This document shows, piece after piece, positions 13,004-23,559 of a stretch of DNA of 64,000 nucleotides (its first letter is position 1; each line of letters begins with the position of its first letter). Below the pieces are notes generated by a model that was not told where the DNA came from, made no database searches, and saw only the letters and a program-made list of their open reading frames with translations. This stretch comes from Lepeophtheirus salmonis (lineage: Eukaryota; Arthropoda; Copepoda; Siphonostomatoida; Caligidae), in assembly GCF_016086655.4 (NCBI RefSeq), contig NC_052135.2:22472363-22536362 (forward strand). Direction: 5' to 3'. The position numbers and the translations under genes were made by a program.

Positions 13004-15309
13004 AAATATAAAATTACAGCGTTATAAATACTTATTTGCATAGAGTAGACAATAAATGAATTATTTTATTCACGAGGATTATGTATTTTTATCCAATTAT
13101 ACTACTTTTCTAATCCATCCAAAACAAAAGTATTGATGATAATATAGGCATTTTTCTTTGTTGAATTAAATACAAAATTGTTAACACTAGAACGTCGATG
13201 CTATCAATTTTGATACCATTTTAACTTTATCGTAAAATATTTTTCTAATATTCAAAACCTAACCTTACAAAAAAAATAAAAAAATCGGAAGACACACATT
13301 TTTTTTGTTGCTAATTTAACCGTTTTTTTTTTTTTTTTTTTTTTAAATTTCGAAATCGTTTTGTGTACAAATTTACCAATTTGTACATTCTTTGAAAACA
13401 GGTTGAGCAAACAGCTTTTTGAGTACCAGTAGTCTGCGTAAGGAGGTGTTATAGTTGTACCGGTAATTTCGCTGCATACATTTTTACCTCTTAAATATCT
13501 TGCTGCCTGACAAACTCGTGGCCTTTTTATGATTTTGCATTATAGGTTCGAAATTTAGAGGAATAAAATGGGAAAACAGTGAATACATAAAGAAGGAATA
13601 GTTTATAAGGGTAAAAGAGTTATAAAGCACAGATCTGGGAACACGATTCTGTTTTAAAATGACTAATTGACTAGTGGTACCTTACGCATAGTCATGATTT
13701 TAGCTAAGGCTTTAAGAAATGTTATATACTCCATCCATAGAAAGAAATGAATGTTTCAAAAATAAAGGCTAAAGTTATATTCTGTAAGATAAATCAATAA
13801 AAAGCTGGCGAATTGCATGCAGCAATAATGGTTGTAGAAGAAATTACCTAGAACCGTGCAATACCATCCTCGTTCTAGTAAAAATACTTTTCTTTATTTT
13901 TTTAAGGCATTTGATTAAGTGTCTTTAATATTTTATTATATTTTCTTATCCATTTTATTTAATAACTATGATCCCCAAATATGATGTCAATTATAATATT
14001 TCACCCCTTCTGTTAGCTGAAGTATGCAAAGAGATTGTTGCATTTTTAGACACCTTTTATTGTTTATTGAGGCAGATCCATCCAATGGGAAACGATACCT
14101 GACTCCCTGGTTTGCATGAAGGAATGTTCCCTTCAAAGTATGATTTCATTCAATGCTCTCTTTGATTGCAAGGTCTGTATTCTAAAACCCTCTTCTTTAT
14201 TATGTTACATCTACGTTACTCTATGACAGTGGTGCTTGCAACTACTGAGAAGACCAAATATTGTAGGGTATACCAAGAGACCCACATGTATGTCCATTAG
14301 ACTGGCCTGTTTTCGGGTTAATATTTCTGTCCCTCTGTACAAAGGCCTTTTCTGCCAGAAAACAATAAAAACCAGACTTTGGGAAAGTTTACAGTCTCTC
14401 AGGCCATTTTTGGCCAGAGACATTACATTTTACCTTTAAAAAAAGATATTTGACTCAAAATTGTCCATTTTTAGACCTCTTGCACCCCCCCGTTCCAAAA
14501 GATGATACATTGTGTAAAAAATGTACTTTTGTACATTTCAGTATTATGTTTTTTATTTAAAAATATTGTGCAATTGTTTTTAATAATTTAAGTGGTGCTT
14601 GATTTATGTACTCAATGATTTGATGTTTCCCTGTTTATTGAAATAGAACAAATCAAAATTTATCCCTATTAATCGAAAAACAGTACAGTTTATTGTACAT
14701 ATATAGATGGAAGAGTCATAATAGTGAAGGTGCTGTCTCAAATCAGCTTTTATAATGTGTAGAAAAAGTTTCATTTCACACGTTCGTCACTTATTTCAAA
14801 TTTCCTTTAGTGTAAGGATGTAATCTTTTACTCGTGATATAAAGTTTATTATCGTTCTGGTGCTCAAAACGCTATTAATCAATGTAAATTGATGGTACAA
14901 GATAAATAAATATATAGATCAGACTCTCCAAAAATCACGGCAGCATGGGCTGAGTGCCAAACTCGTCGTTATACATTATGTATGGTGAGAAATGGAGTAT
15001 GCTGTGTGATAGTAGCAAAAAATTAGGTGGCGATGCAATTGGTAATTTTTCATTTGAAAATTTTTATTCGTACTCCAGTTGTATCTAAATATAATCTTTT
15101 TATTTCATATTCATTATTTTTTTGCCATTACACTAAGAGTGAATAGATAGATATATAATAACGTTTCTCACATATTTAATGACAGAGTCGTTTCTTCTTA
15201 AATTGAATTGTCTCTGGACATAACTGAAAGTTATTCCCATGCAGAAAGAAATTCTTATAGACCCCAAGATATTTGAATGATTGAGCAAAGGTATCAAAAG
15301 GGGTATAAT
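13004..15309. other. Gene-free stretch
   Basis: It holds a 22-base T run at 13323-13344 and a short perfect hairpin at 14394-14421. Overlapping frames on both strands around 14211-14440 have no recognisable domain and share the same unusual, slightly GC-richer block. That block could be a repeat of which I see only one copy. Confidence 0.4.
14394..14421. other. Small inverted repeat (hairpin)
   Basis: GTCTCT pairs with AGAGAC and GGCCA with TGGCC around a TTT loop, with two unpaired bases. No T run or other sign of function follows. Confidence 0.4.
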
Positions 15310-15495
15310 TAATGGTGGTTCAGTCCATATTTAGGACTGAGACTGCAGTCATGTCCAGTTCAGTCCTGCATATCAGTCTTTAAAACTTGTAAAGTTTGGT
15401 CCTTGATGACGTCATTCAAATTTATTTTTTCTTCTTTTAATCAGTTCTAGTACTGACAGTCTTAAGACTGGACTGAAATGAACCGAATCAACAAG
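15310..15495. repeat. Short family A-like inverted repeat
   Basis: GGTTCAGTCCATATTTAGGA at the left and AAGACTGGACTGAAATGAAC at the right are inverted relatives carrying the GGACTGAA motif of family A. The middle holds a perfect TGACGTCA (15407-15414). Clean TA-flanked GTGTTG ends are lacking, so this is probably a diverged relative. Confidence 0.4.
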
Positions 15496-16474
15496 GAATT
15501 ACACAAAATATATATAATATGACGTCACATTTGTTTTCTTTTTACATTAATAATCGGCAATTTCAACTAGAGAAATAGTATTCAACTCTGATTGACGTCT
15601 GATGGTACAATTAAAAGTTTAATCAATTTATTTCCTTTAGCTGACGTTGAAATTATAATACAAATTTATACTCAGAGTTTAAATATGTAACTTGACATAC
15701 GAGTTACATTCGTTCTTGAACCAAAGCTTGTAATTCAAGACTATTTGTCAAAAAAAAAGTCACAATTACATTATTGTAGAAACAGTTAATGAATAATAAC
15801 TCCATAGTTAGGAAGAATTGGCCCATAATTGCCCAACTATCAACTGGGCTTGGGTCCATTTTTCTGTTTCTCTTCATATGAATGCCATATGACATTATAT
15901 GATGAAGGTAACGACGTGCTATGGTTATTTCTGATAAAATCAGCTGAATTGATGTCATAAGATGCCATCATTTTTAGTAGATCTGAAAACGTAAATGTTT
16001 TATTAATCAAATAGTCATTTTGAAAAGAAAAAAATATTTTTTTTTCTAAAAAAAGGCTATATGAAAAAATATATTGACATTAGGGCAGGGTTAGAATATT
16101 AACCAAAAAGCAAAATTCGAAATCAAATTTAAAAAAAGAAAAGGGCCTCACACATTTTGACTTGCTCTAGGTCTCGCTCACAGTAAATCATAATTCTTGG
16201 TCATTTCTTTTTTTTTCTCAGATGCACAATATTAAGTAATATTATTACAAGTAATCACTATCGTTTCATATAAAATTATTCTTCATGGGAGGTGGGGACT
16301 ATAAACACATCTGTAATTTGATTAGGGGAAAAGAAAATAACTTAATATGTATATAACTATATATATGTAGTTATTGGATTCGAGTCTTATTAAAGCTCTC
16401 TCTTCTGGATAAGTATAATACTTAGTGTTGTAAATCAGTTCATTTGAACTTGTGCTATATCAGCGCCCCCAGGC
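15496..16474. other. Gene-free AT-rich stretch
   Basis: No gene is seen. A minus-strand 84-codon frame (15704-15958) has no signature. A TGACGTCA palindrome lies at 15520-15527. Confidence 0.4.
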
Positions 16475-16690
16475 CATAATACATGATTATTTCTTGTGTT
16501 GACTTCCTTTCTCTCACAGCTGCTTGTAGCTAATCTAATGACACGTATTAACATCTAAGCTGTTTTTTTCTTAAACATTATTCAAATCGTCAGTGTTGCC
16601 TGGTTAATTTTCCGAGGGGTTTTTAGGATACTATAAATGCTTACGATTTACAACCCTTTTAATAATTATATATTACGAGTAAGTCTATAT
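16475..16690 (-). repeat. Family C repeat
   Basis: TTGTGTTGACTTCCTTTCTC, ACAGCTGCTTGTAGCTAATC, ACATCTAAGCTG, AAATCGTCAGTGTTGCC and the end ACTATAAATGCTTACGATTT give the C-family order on the minus strand. Compare 43380-43490, 53720-53830 and the window start. Confidence 0.55.
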
Positions 16691-17351
16691 AAAAATATCT
16701 GGACTCCCCTCAGTTATCGTTGGCTCCTCTTGGTGGATGATGAGCAACCATGGATTTTTTTTTTGCTACCTGAGAATTAGGGTTGATAATGAAAGGGGGA
16801 AACACAGACACACACGATTCGATTTAGATCTTTATTATACATAGAATTGAATCTTGCCTTTAATTACTTATTCGTTAGAAACTCGATGTTGAATATGTTG
16901 AAAAAAGGAGAATAAGAAATAAAAGTAGAGGATCACGACCTCTATTGGAGGATTCGTGTGGTTCATGTTACCCACCACAATAAATACATACTAAACATTT
17001 TTTTAAGGTCTCGTAATAATTTCACAAATAATTAATTTGTTGCATGTATTTTATTTTTTTAATGTTTTATATTTACGTTTTTTGCATCAACTTTATGAGA
17101 TTACTTTGTGGTAAATGCTTACATAAATTTAATATTAAAAGAACAAATATAAAATAACGTTTTTGCTCCATTAGAAACATTTAGCCAATCCTTTTCGTAG
17201 GGTATTTTGTAGGGTTATATCGGACCGTAATTTAAGACTTAAAATCGGTTTCCCCCTCTACGACGCATCCCTATTATCGTTCTTGAAAAACGTCCCAAAT
17301 TTAAAAGCGCTCTCTACATGAAATCATTTTTTCTAATATTATAGCAGTAAG
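16691..17351. other. Gene-free AT-rich stretch
   Basis: Nothing recognisable as a gene is seen. The block near 17165-17220 (GCTCCATTAGAAACATTTAG, AGGGTATTTTGTAGGG) echoes 1525-1560, so it may be a further low-copy repeat. Confidence 0.35.
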
Positions 17352-17757
17352 TAGTGTTGGGTTTCGGTCCGAGACCAGTATGATTTTTAATTTGGTTCTT
17401 ATTGGGTTTCCAAGAAAAACTCCATCTAGATCGGTCCAAAAGAAAATTTTTGGTCTCCTTTAAAATTAGTTTTGGACCGTTTCTATAGACGAATGGTTGA
17501 TGACGTCATGTGTATTTCGAAATCGTGAACATCGACCTACAAGAGCGTCATATGAAGTTAAATATGTTGCATAAATCATATTTGTACAACTCATAATTCA
17601 GGATAAGAGAGAACCTCCCCATAGATTGAGACCGTGAAAATCGGTCTAAGGTCTGATATTGACCAGGAGCGAAATATGGGTTCAAATCGGCTTAGAAAAA
17701 ATAAGTTAAGATCGAACCCAAAAAATATTGGTCTCGGACTGGGTCTTAATACTAGTA
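17352..17757 (+). mobile_element. Family A MITE, both ends present
   Basis: It starts TAGTGTTGGGTTTCGGTCCG and ends GGACTGGGTCTTAATACTA, so it is TA-flanked with imperfect inverted ends. Inside are TGACGTCA (17501-17508), ACATCGACCTACAAGAGCGT and TCTCCCCATAGATTGAG-type family motifs. No transposase frame is present. Confidence 0.6.
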
Positions 17758-18005
17758 GTGAGGTACCTCAGTTTATTAGTCTGGTAAAACTTTAGTACCC
17801 TTATATTGGAGAACAGTTTGTCATTATTTTTCAATTAGGGCTGATGAAAGTATTTATTATTCTTCTAAACATTAGATCCTTGATGGTTTATATTGATTGA
17901 TGGCGACATCATTTAGCAAAGTACATTTCCATGGGGCATTTCTTTTACATATGACGAGGAGACTTCCTTAAGAGATATGTAGGTTGCGATATCAACATTT
18001 TGGAA
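17758..18005 (+). repeat. Family H repeat copy 1
   Basis: GATGGCGACATCATTTAGCA, then GTACATTTCCATGGGGCATT and CTTCCTTAAGAGATATG, match 37800-37880 and 44795-44860. It sits directly against the end of the A element. Confidence 0.5.
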
Positions 18006-19332
18006 ATTATATAACCTAGTATATATTTTTAATTTCATAGAAGTTAAAATTATGATTTTAATGAGTAGAATGACTTTATATTAAAAAATATGTCTGGTTC
18101 GACTCTGATGGATGATTCAGAGGGAGGCGTTACTTTTTAGTACTTTATTTTTTTTGTATTTAAATGTATCAATTTTGTTTAATTGGATTAATATTATTAT
18201 AATCATAGAAAGCAATCAAAATATTTTCCACGCCCTATACCCACGTTTTTATGTATTATAATAATGAGTAATATTTATTTGGTTAGATGGCGCTTCTCCA
18301 TTTGGTGGGTTTCCATTTTTCTGTTGCAATCGTATCTGAGCCCAGAGGTATAAATGGTAGGAAACTATATGAAAATAAAGGGAAGGAAAAAATAAATGAA
18401 AAGAAGAGAGAGAGAGAGAGAGAATGCCTGACAACAACAATTTCATCCACCATTGTCGTTAGGACAGCCGGTAGTAGTGGTGTTGAAATGCATTTGGGAA
18501 GGAATAATAATAATAAAAAATGTATAAAATGAGCAGCAGATGCATTTTTCAATTGAGGTCCGTCCATTATTATGCTCTGTTGCCCTCCTTTTTGTAGTTT
18601 ACATCCTCTACTAAAACTTGCATTTATGTATGATGGAAAAAAAGTGTTCAGGACGCTGGGTTTTCCTTTTCTTTGAATTACTATAAAATAACCGGTTTGA
18701 AGTTCATAGTTTGATATTATATATCTTTTATAGCCTACCTAATATATTATGTTAGTTGTTAAATGTTAGTTTTTTCGTTTTCTCTCTCTCTTCTCATTAG
18801 CATTTTTATCAAGTTCAATATTGTATTGTATTTCATTACAGAGAGAAAAGAGAGCGGGAAAATTCAAAACGATTACAAACAAGAGTTTTAATGTATTATA
18901 TTAATATATAAAACTAGTAATGTGTATCAGAATGAATCAGCGACAGGCACCTAACGGAAGTTGCGTCTAGGTGTGAATCATTTAAGTCATGGAGGGAAGT
19001 CCCTTCTAGAACTCCATTCATTTTTCGTAGAAATCAGGGAATTGATGTTGTGAGTGTATCATTATTCAGTCATCGCATCCCTTAGTCTTTTCCTGAATGA
19101 TCTGTGTTTGTAATCGCGTTGTCCTTTTTTTACTTAGTTATGATTTGATATGTAATTACTAATTATTAATAGTGATAAAAGTACAATGACTTGACGACAG
19201 TAACGCTTCTTTGAAACAAAATAACTTTGTTTTTTTCTCCCTCTAAAAAAAGTAGAAGAATAAAGTAGTGCCTGTAATGTAAAGTTGCTCTACTGTGTGT
19301 GCATATATATAAACTTAAGTAAATATGAATTT
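18006..19332. other. Upstream flank of the Kekkon-like gene
   Basis: No further coding sequence is recognised. A GA microsatellite lies at about 18405-18423. It makes overlapping spurious frames on both strands between 18249 and 18567. TATATAAA at 19306-19313 could be a TATA element, but the nearest TCAG initiator-like site is about 39 bp away, so I do not call a promoter firmly. Confidence 0.4.
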
Positions 19333-19681
19333 GGTCTCTTTTTCAGGTGAGTGTTTATTGTGCTGCCCGAAGAGTGGAGGAGCGCGTTACATGAGTTGAA
19401 CTCACTGTGTTTCACCTGAAGAAGCGAGCGCGCGTTTTCCTCTAGAAACGGAAAAAAACAGAACACACAGGAGAAGGGAGAACAAGAAGAAGTTTGCAAA
19501 GGAGTTAGTTGGTGCTGAAGAGTTCTGTAGGTTTGTGCGGAGGGGATTCTCACAACTCACACTTTCCTTGACTACTACTTACTACTAAAGCCGGATCTAT
19601 ATATAACTAAAGTGTTTGCTAGTCCTCTCTCTCTCTCTCTCCCTATTTTGTGAATGTGTGACTTGACTTTGTGTTCATAGA

Positions 19682-19720
19682 ATGAGACGAAAACTACTGG
19701 GAGAAGTGTGTGCTGTGTGA
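19682..19720 (+). promoter_or_regulatory. 12-codon upstream ORF
   Basis: ATG at 19682 has A at -3 and A at +4, a good initiation context for animals. It opens a 12-codon frame that stops with TGA at 19718-19720, 22 bp before the main start. If this segment is in the mRNA, the uORF could reduce translation of the main frame. Confidence 0.4.
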
Positions 19721-19735
19721 AAGAACTGAAATTCG

Positions 19736-19741
19736 ATGTAA
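19736..19741 (+). promoter_or_regulatory. Start-stop upstream element (AUGUAA)
   Basis: ATG followed directly by TAA lies one base before the main start codon (ATGTAAGATG). The upstream ATG has T at -3, a weak context, so scanning ribosomes would mostly pass it. The arrangement resembles start-stop elements known to stall initiating ribosomes; a role here is inference. Confidence 0.4.
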
Positions 19742-19742
19742 G

Positions 19743-22538
19743 ATGCATAATCCATCTTCCAAGTATTTGGTTCTCATTTTCATTCTGTGCTTTATCTTCC
19801 TCGAGCATGTAAAAATATGCGATGCAGCTCTTGACCTCGCTAGGGCCTGTGTTCCAGGATGTCACTGCAAATGGTCAGGCGGGAAGAGACGAGCAGACTG
19901 TTCCAATGGAGGGTTTTCCTCTATCCCTTCAGGACTCTCTTCAGAGATCCAAGCACTAATCATGGATGGAAATCCCATATCCTCTCTTGAAAAAGATGCT
20001 TTTAAAAAGAGGAATCTTGTGAATCTTCAACGGATCTCCCTCAATAACTGCGGTATCCAAGAAGTGAATGAAAATGCATTCAGGGATCTCAAAATCCTAG
20101 GGGAATTGGATATTTCCCACAACAACATCTCCAAAATATATCCAAAAACATTTGATGGCAATGATCATCTCAAAATTCTGAAATTATCTAGGAATCCTCT
20201 GAGGACTCTGATGGCATATCAATTCCCACCCATGCACCGCCTCAAGTATCTGGATCTAAGTAAATGTCAAATCACGACCATAGATCGCCGAGCCTTCAAG
20301 AATTTAGAGACTGGGGCAGTCGAATCCATTTCTCTCAATGATAATCTCCTTCGTGTGATGCCAAAAGAAGTATTCTTGCCTCTCACAAGACTTGCTACTC
20401 TCACCCTCTATAACAATCCCTGGAGTTGTGACTGCAATCTCAAGAGCTTTCGAGATTATATCATGGATAAAAACCTAAATTCAAGAGCCAATGCATGTGC
20501 TGAGCCTGAGAGACTTCATAACAAAAAGTGGAATGAAATTCATCATGAGGATTTTGCCTGCAAGCCTTCCATTGACATTCCATTCCCCAGTGTGTATTCT
20601 TCCCCAGGGATGAATGCTTCTCTCAGTTGTCTCATTACAGGAAGTCCTGCCCCTCAAGCGAGGTGGGTTGTAAATGGGCGTATTGTCAACAACAATACGA
20701 GACCCACGGCTATAAGTGAACAAATGTATGTTATCAGGGAGTCTCCGTATGGACTTCATTCTCGTTGGTATAATCTCACTATTACCAAACCAAATTTTGA
20801 CGACTTGGGTGAATATACCTGTGTGGCTGAAAATAACGGAGGGGTTATGGAACAAGTTACGCGACTCACATTTGATGACCCTGGTCATTTGGGTATATTT
20901 GGACCCGAGGAGCTTACTATAATTATTGGGGCCACTGCTGCTGGCCTAGCCTTCCTCATCCTTGTTCTAGTTGTTGTTTGCTGTTGTTTTTGTAGAAAAA
21001 AACGAAAAGGAGACGACAGTAAAAAGCGTCACACCGGCACAAACGGTACTTTAGATGTCAAAAACTCTGAATCTCGTCAAATGTTACTTCCCAACTCAAA
21101 TAGCACAATGACTGTTGTAACGCCTTCAAATCCTATTCCTAAGCCTCCGCGCGTCGGAGACTACATCGGATTACCACAAATCGATCCTCATTATCATCAT
21201 ATTCATCCCCATCATCATATCCGCTACGGAGATAAATATGATGTTGAAATGACCGAAATGAGGTCTTCCGGTTCTTCTTCGGATAATAACAATGGTAGTC
21301 GAGCGTCTTACAACTCTGCTTGTGTAGATCCCGATCAGTTTCCAGATCTACTAGACATTCCCAATCGTTGTAGAGCCTCAGCATCTCCAACCGAGTCAGG
21401 ATCTACAGTACCAGATAACTCTCGTCTTGTCTTAAATCATCACCATCATCATCATCATCATGTTGGACTACCTCTAAATCCAGCAACATTAGTGGCAAAT
21501 AACTCTTCAGGTCCTTTTGTGCGCTCTGGTACACTTCCTCATCGATATAGGACACCAACATCTTGTGACCACTCACCCGTATCACTTGTTTCTGTAGGCC
21601 CTACAACAAGACCCGGCTACGTTACGCTCCCTCGGCGGCCTCGAGGATCCGTAGCATCGTCAGTGGGTTCAAATTCTAGCTATCCCGTCCCACCACCGGG
21701 TTATAACACTATGACGATTGATCGTCATCGAAGAACTCCTACACCAGTCAATGGCTCTCTTTATCGAGAGCCCATTTATGACGGTGTAGGACCCCGTACC
21801 TCTGCAGATGGATCCTCTCGACTTTCACTAAACAAATCTTTCACCAATAACTGCAGCAACAACAATAATAATACACTCAATACTCCTAAAGGAAACAAGG
21901 TCCTTGTGGCTCCCAATCGCGCTAGCCCCAATCCACGTTACACTCTACCTCCATATTATGCTCCTATTGAGGAGTTAGCTGAATGTCCTCCAACTCCAAA
22001 GAACAATCCAGAGATCAAATCAGGTCTTCCCTCAATAATATCCCCCTCACCTTCGATCCACATTGGAGAAGTGATAGCTTCTACACCAGCTGATAAAAAA
22101 GACAGTAGTGTTAACAGGCATCAATCTTATATCGTGAATGGTGATCTTTTACAGACTCGTCAGCAAATTTCTCCACCCGTACTAAACAACAGCAGTGGGA
22201 GTAGTAACGGCGGAAATCATATTCCGGCTCTAGGGTCCTCTGCGAGTAGTGAAACGACTTTATTAGAAGAGTCATTAAGTAGCTATTGTGAGCCTTTTGG
22301 TAAAGCGGTACCGCCTCCAAAGGATAGTAGTGATGGCGGTGGGCGCAATAACAGCAATGAAGTCAACAACGAGTCACCTAGTCAATCATCATCTAATTCT
22401 TCCTCATCCTTGAAGAAGGATCCACCACCTCCTACTCTACCAAAACCTAAAGTGAAACCCGTTCCTCCACCTAAGCCCAAAAAATCGAACTCTCGCCCCG
22501 TTTTTCAAGATGAGGGAGTCGATGGAAGTGAGGTGTAA
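19743..22538 (+). CDS. kek: Kekkon-like LRR-Ig transmembrane protein, single coding exon
   Basis: This encodes a 931-residue type I membrane protein. Residues 1-28 form a signal peptide with a hydrophobic core at 8-20. An LRRNT cysteine cluster (C36, C40, C42, C53) is followed by six LRRs at about 68-218 and an LRRCT (NPWSCDC at 225-231, C252, C273). One Ig domain spans about 281-376, with C296, W308 and DDLGEYTC ending at C360. N-glycosylation sequons lie at N291, N317 and N344. The transmembrane helix is about 391-417, followed by RKKRK. The cytoplasmic tail (418-931) is rich in Ser, Pro, Asn and His; it has eight consecutive His (566-573), GYVTLPRRPR (625-634), GPRTSADGSS (683-692) and proline-rich SH3-type sites at 894-914. 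The C-terminus SEV fits a class I PDZ ligand. The start is chosen at 19743: the frame also runs upstream through a GTG at 19710 to a TGA, but 19743 is the first in-frame ATG, has A at -3 and begins the signal peptide. Drosophila Kekkons share this layout; Kek1 inhibits the EGF receptor and Kek5 acts in BMP signalling. The paralogue is not resolved and the ligand is unknown. Confidence 0.93.
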   Translation: MHNPSSKYLVLIFILCFIFLEHVKICDAALDLARACVPGCHCKWSGGKRRADCSNGGFSSIPSGLSSEIQALIMDGNPISSLEKDAFKKRNLVNLQRISLNNCGIQEVNENAFRDLKILGELDISHNNISKIYPKTFDGNDHLKILKLSRNPLRTLMAYQFPPMHRLKYLDLSKCQITTIDRRAFKNLETGAVESISLNDNLLRVMPKEVFLPLTRLATLTLYNNPWSCDCNLKSFRDYIMDKNLNSRANACAEPERLHNKKWNEIHHEDFACKPSIDIPFPSVYSSPGMNASLSCLITGSPAPQARWVVNGRIVNNNTRPTAISEQMYVIRESPYGLHSRWYNLTITKPNFDDLGEYTCVAENNGGVMEQVTRLTFDDPGHLGIFGPEELTIIIGATAAGLAFLILVLVVVCCCFCRKKRKGDDSKKRHTGTNGTLDVKNSESRQMLLPNSNSTMTVVTPSNPIPKPPRVGDYIGLPQIDPHYHHIHPHHHIRYGDKYDVEMTEMRSSGSSSDNNNGSRASYNSACVDPDQFPDLLDIPNRCRASASPTESGSTVPDNSRLVLNHHHHHHHHVGLPLNPATLVANNSSGPFVRSGTLPHRYRTPTSCDHSPVSLVSVGPTTRPGYVTLPRRPRGSVASSVGSNSSYPVPPPGYNTMTIDRHRRTPTPVNGSLYREPIYDGVGPRTSADGSSRLSLNKSFTNNCSNNNNNTLNTPKGNKVLVAPNRASPNPRYTLPPYYAPIEELAECPPTPKNNPEIKSGLPSIISPSPSIHIGEVIASTPADKKDSSVNRHQSYIVNGDLLQTRQQISPPVLNNSSGSSNGGNHIPALGSSASSETTLLEESLSSYCEPFGKAVPPPKDSSDGGGRNNSNEVNNESPSQSSSNSSSSLKKDPPPPTLPKPKVKPVPPPKPKKSNSRPVFQDEGVDGSEV

Positions 22539-22970
22539 CAACCAAAAACAATATCAACGAAATTAAAAAAAAACTAATTAACAAATTAAATATATATTTA
22601 TTATGATATATAATATATATTTCACAACAAAAAAAAAACCTAACACAAGATCACATAACGAACAAAAAATAATCTTTTTCGCATTCGTATACAAGTTTGT
22701 AACTGTTTATCTATATTTTTGTTTTTTCTCAAAAATTTGGGGAAATTATTATCTGTTATCCTTTTTTTTTTGTTTTATCGTCCAAAGGTCATCACTTGTG
22801 TCTTTGGAGCCATCTTTATTATTATTATTATTATTGCTCGCATTATAATTGCTATATTATTATAATTATACATTTTGTAATAAAAAACCAGATACTTATT
22901 ATTATATCGTGAAGAAAAGTTGCATCTGTAAAGTATCTATGAATAAAAGAGAAAAAAAGACATAAATTTG
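22539..22970 (+). terminator. 3' UTR with two polyadenylation signals
   Basis: After the TAA stop, AT-rich sequence carries AATAAA at 22879-22884 and again at 22942-22947. Either would give a 3' UTR of about 350-430 bases. A TTA microsatellite lies at about 22815-22836. The short frames at 22603-22848 and 23078-23269 are chance frames in this AT-rich 3' region. Confidence 0.55.
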
Positions 22971-23218
22971 TCCTTTTAGACCATTACTTAAAACTTTTAC
23001 ATGTTTTATTTATATATATTTAGTTGACACCTGAAACTAGAACTAGTGATACAAAATATATGTATACATAACAAGTAGTGAATCAACATAAATACAATCT
23101 TAGAACAAAAATCTTATCTTTACTTTATATATACTTAGTACATACGACTCTGACAAAAAAAAAGCGTTACTTTCTCATTTTAAATTCGATTCTCAAATTA
23201 AATTCACAGTTATGTTTG

Positions 23219-23542
23219 TACACATGTCCTCGACGTATATTGGCAGTATCAGCCATTTCGCATAGATAGTTTGTTTTCAACAGATATAAAGGATAGACGT
23301 CTTTGGTGAGCACTGTGGTATTCTACTATTAAAATACATGGGGAAAAATCAGTAAAAACTTTTGAAAGATTGATTATTTTTCAAAATGTAGCATTTTACA
23401 AAGATCTTTGAAAATTTTTCCCTTAAATTGATTTTTCATTTCCAAATTTTTTAATAGTAGAGAACCACAGAGCACACCAAAGACGTCTAAACTTGCTATC
23501 TGTTGAAAACAAATTATCGATGCAAAGTTCGTAGACATGTGT
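23219..23542. mobile_element. Hairpin (foldback) MITE K just downstream of the gene
   Basis: The left arm (23219-23334) and right arm (23450-23542) are inverted copies. They share TACACATGTC at the outer tip, TTGTTTTCAACAGATA, TAGACGTCTTTGG and TCTACTATTAAAA. The left arm has about 20 extra bases. The roughly 115-bp spacer is itself partly self-complementary (TCAAAATGTA against TACAAAGATC-type text). There is no coding capacity. Transcription through it would give a long hairpin RNA. Confidence 0.7.
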
Positions 23543-23559
23543 ATCTACATAAAATAAAT

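Larger units (their letters stand above)
19333..19742 (+). promoter_or_regulatory. 5' leader region of the Kekkon-like gene
   Basis: TCTCTTTTTCAG at 19335-19346 has the form of a 3' splice acceptor. It is followed at once by GTGAGT, which looks like a donor, so the leader may begin at a splice junction here. The leader holds a CT microsatellite at about 19624-19643. It also holds two upstream open reading frames, listed separately. Base composition rises in GC from about 19360, consistent with transcribed sequence. The true transcription start cannot be fixed from the DNA alone. Confidence 0.4.

Noticed and set aside
18249..18567. Three overlapping frames of 65-94 codons on both strands before the gene
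   Set aside because: They are carried by the GA microsatellite and poly-purine text and look like low-complexity artefacts.
19306..19350. TATA box plus initiator promoter for the gene
   Set aside because: TATATAAA and TCAG are about 39 bp apart, too far for the usual geometry, and the TCAG also fits a splice acceptor.
19710..19742. Upstream extension of the Kekkon-like frame by 11 codons from position 19710
   Set aside because: The codon at 19710 is GTG, not ATG. Animal translation would start at the ATG at 19743, which also starts the signal peptide.
20481..20888. 135-codon minus-strand frame under the Ig domain
   Set aside because: It is antisense to well-supported coding sequence and has no domain; a shadow of the real gene. 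The same holds for 21139-21390, 21403-21585 and 22111-22320.
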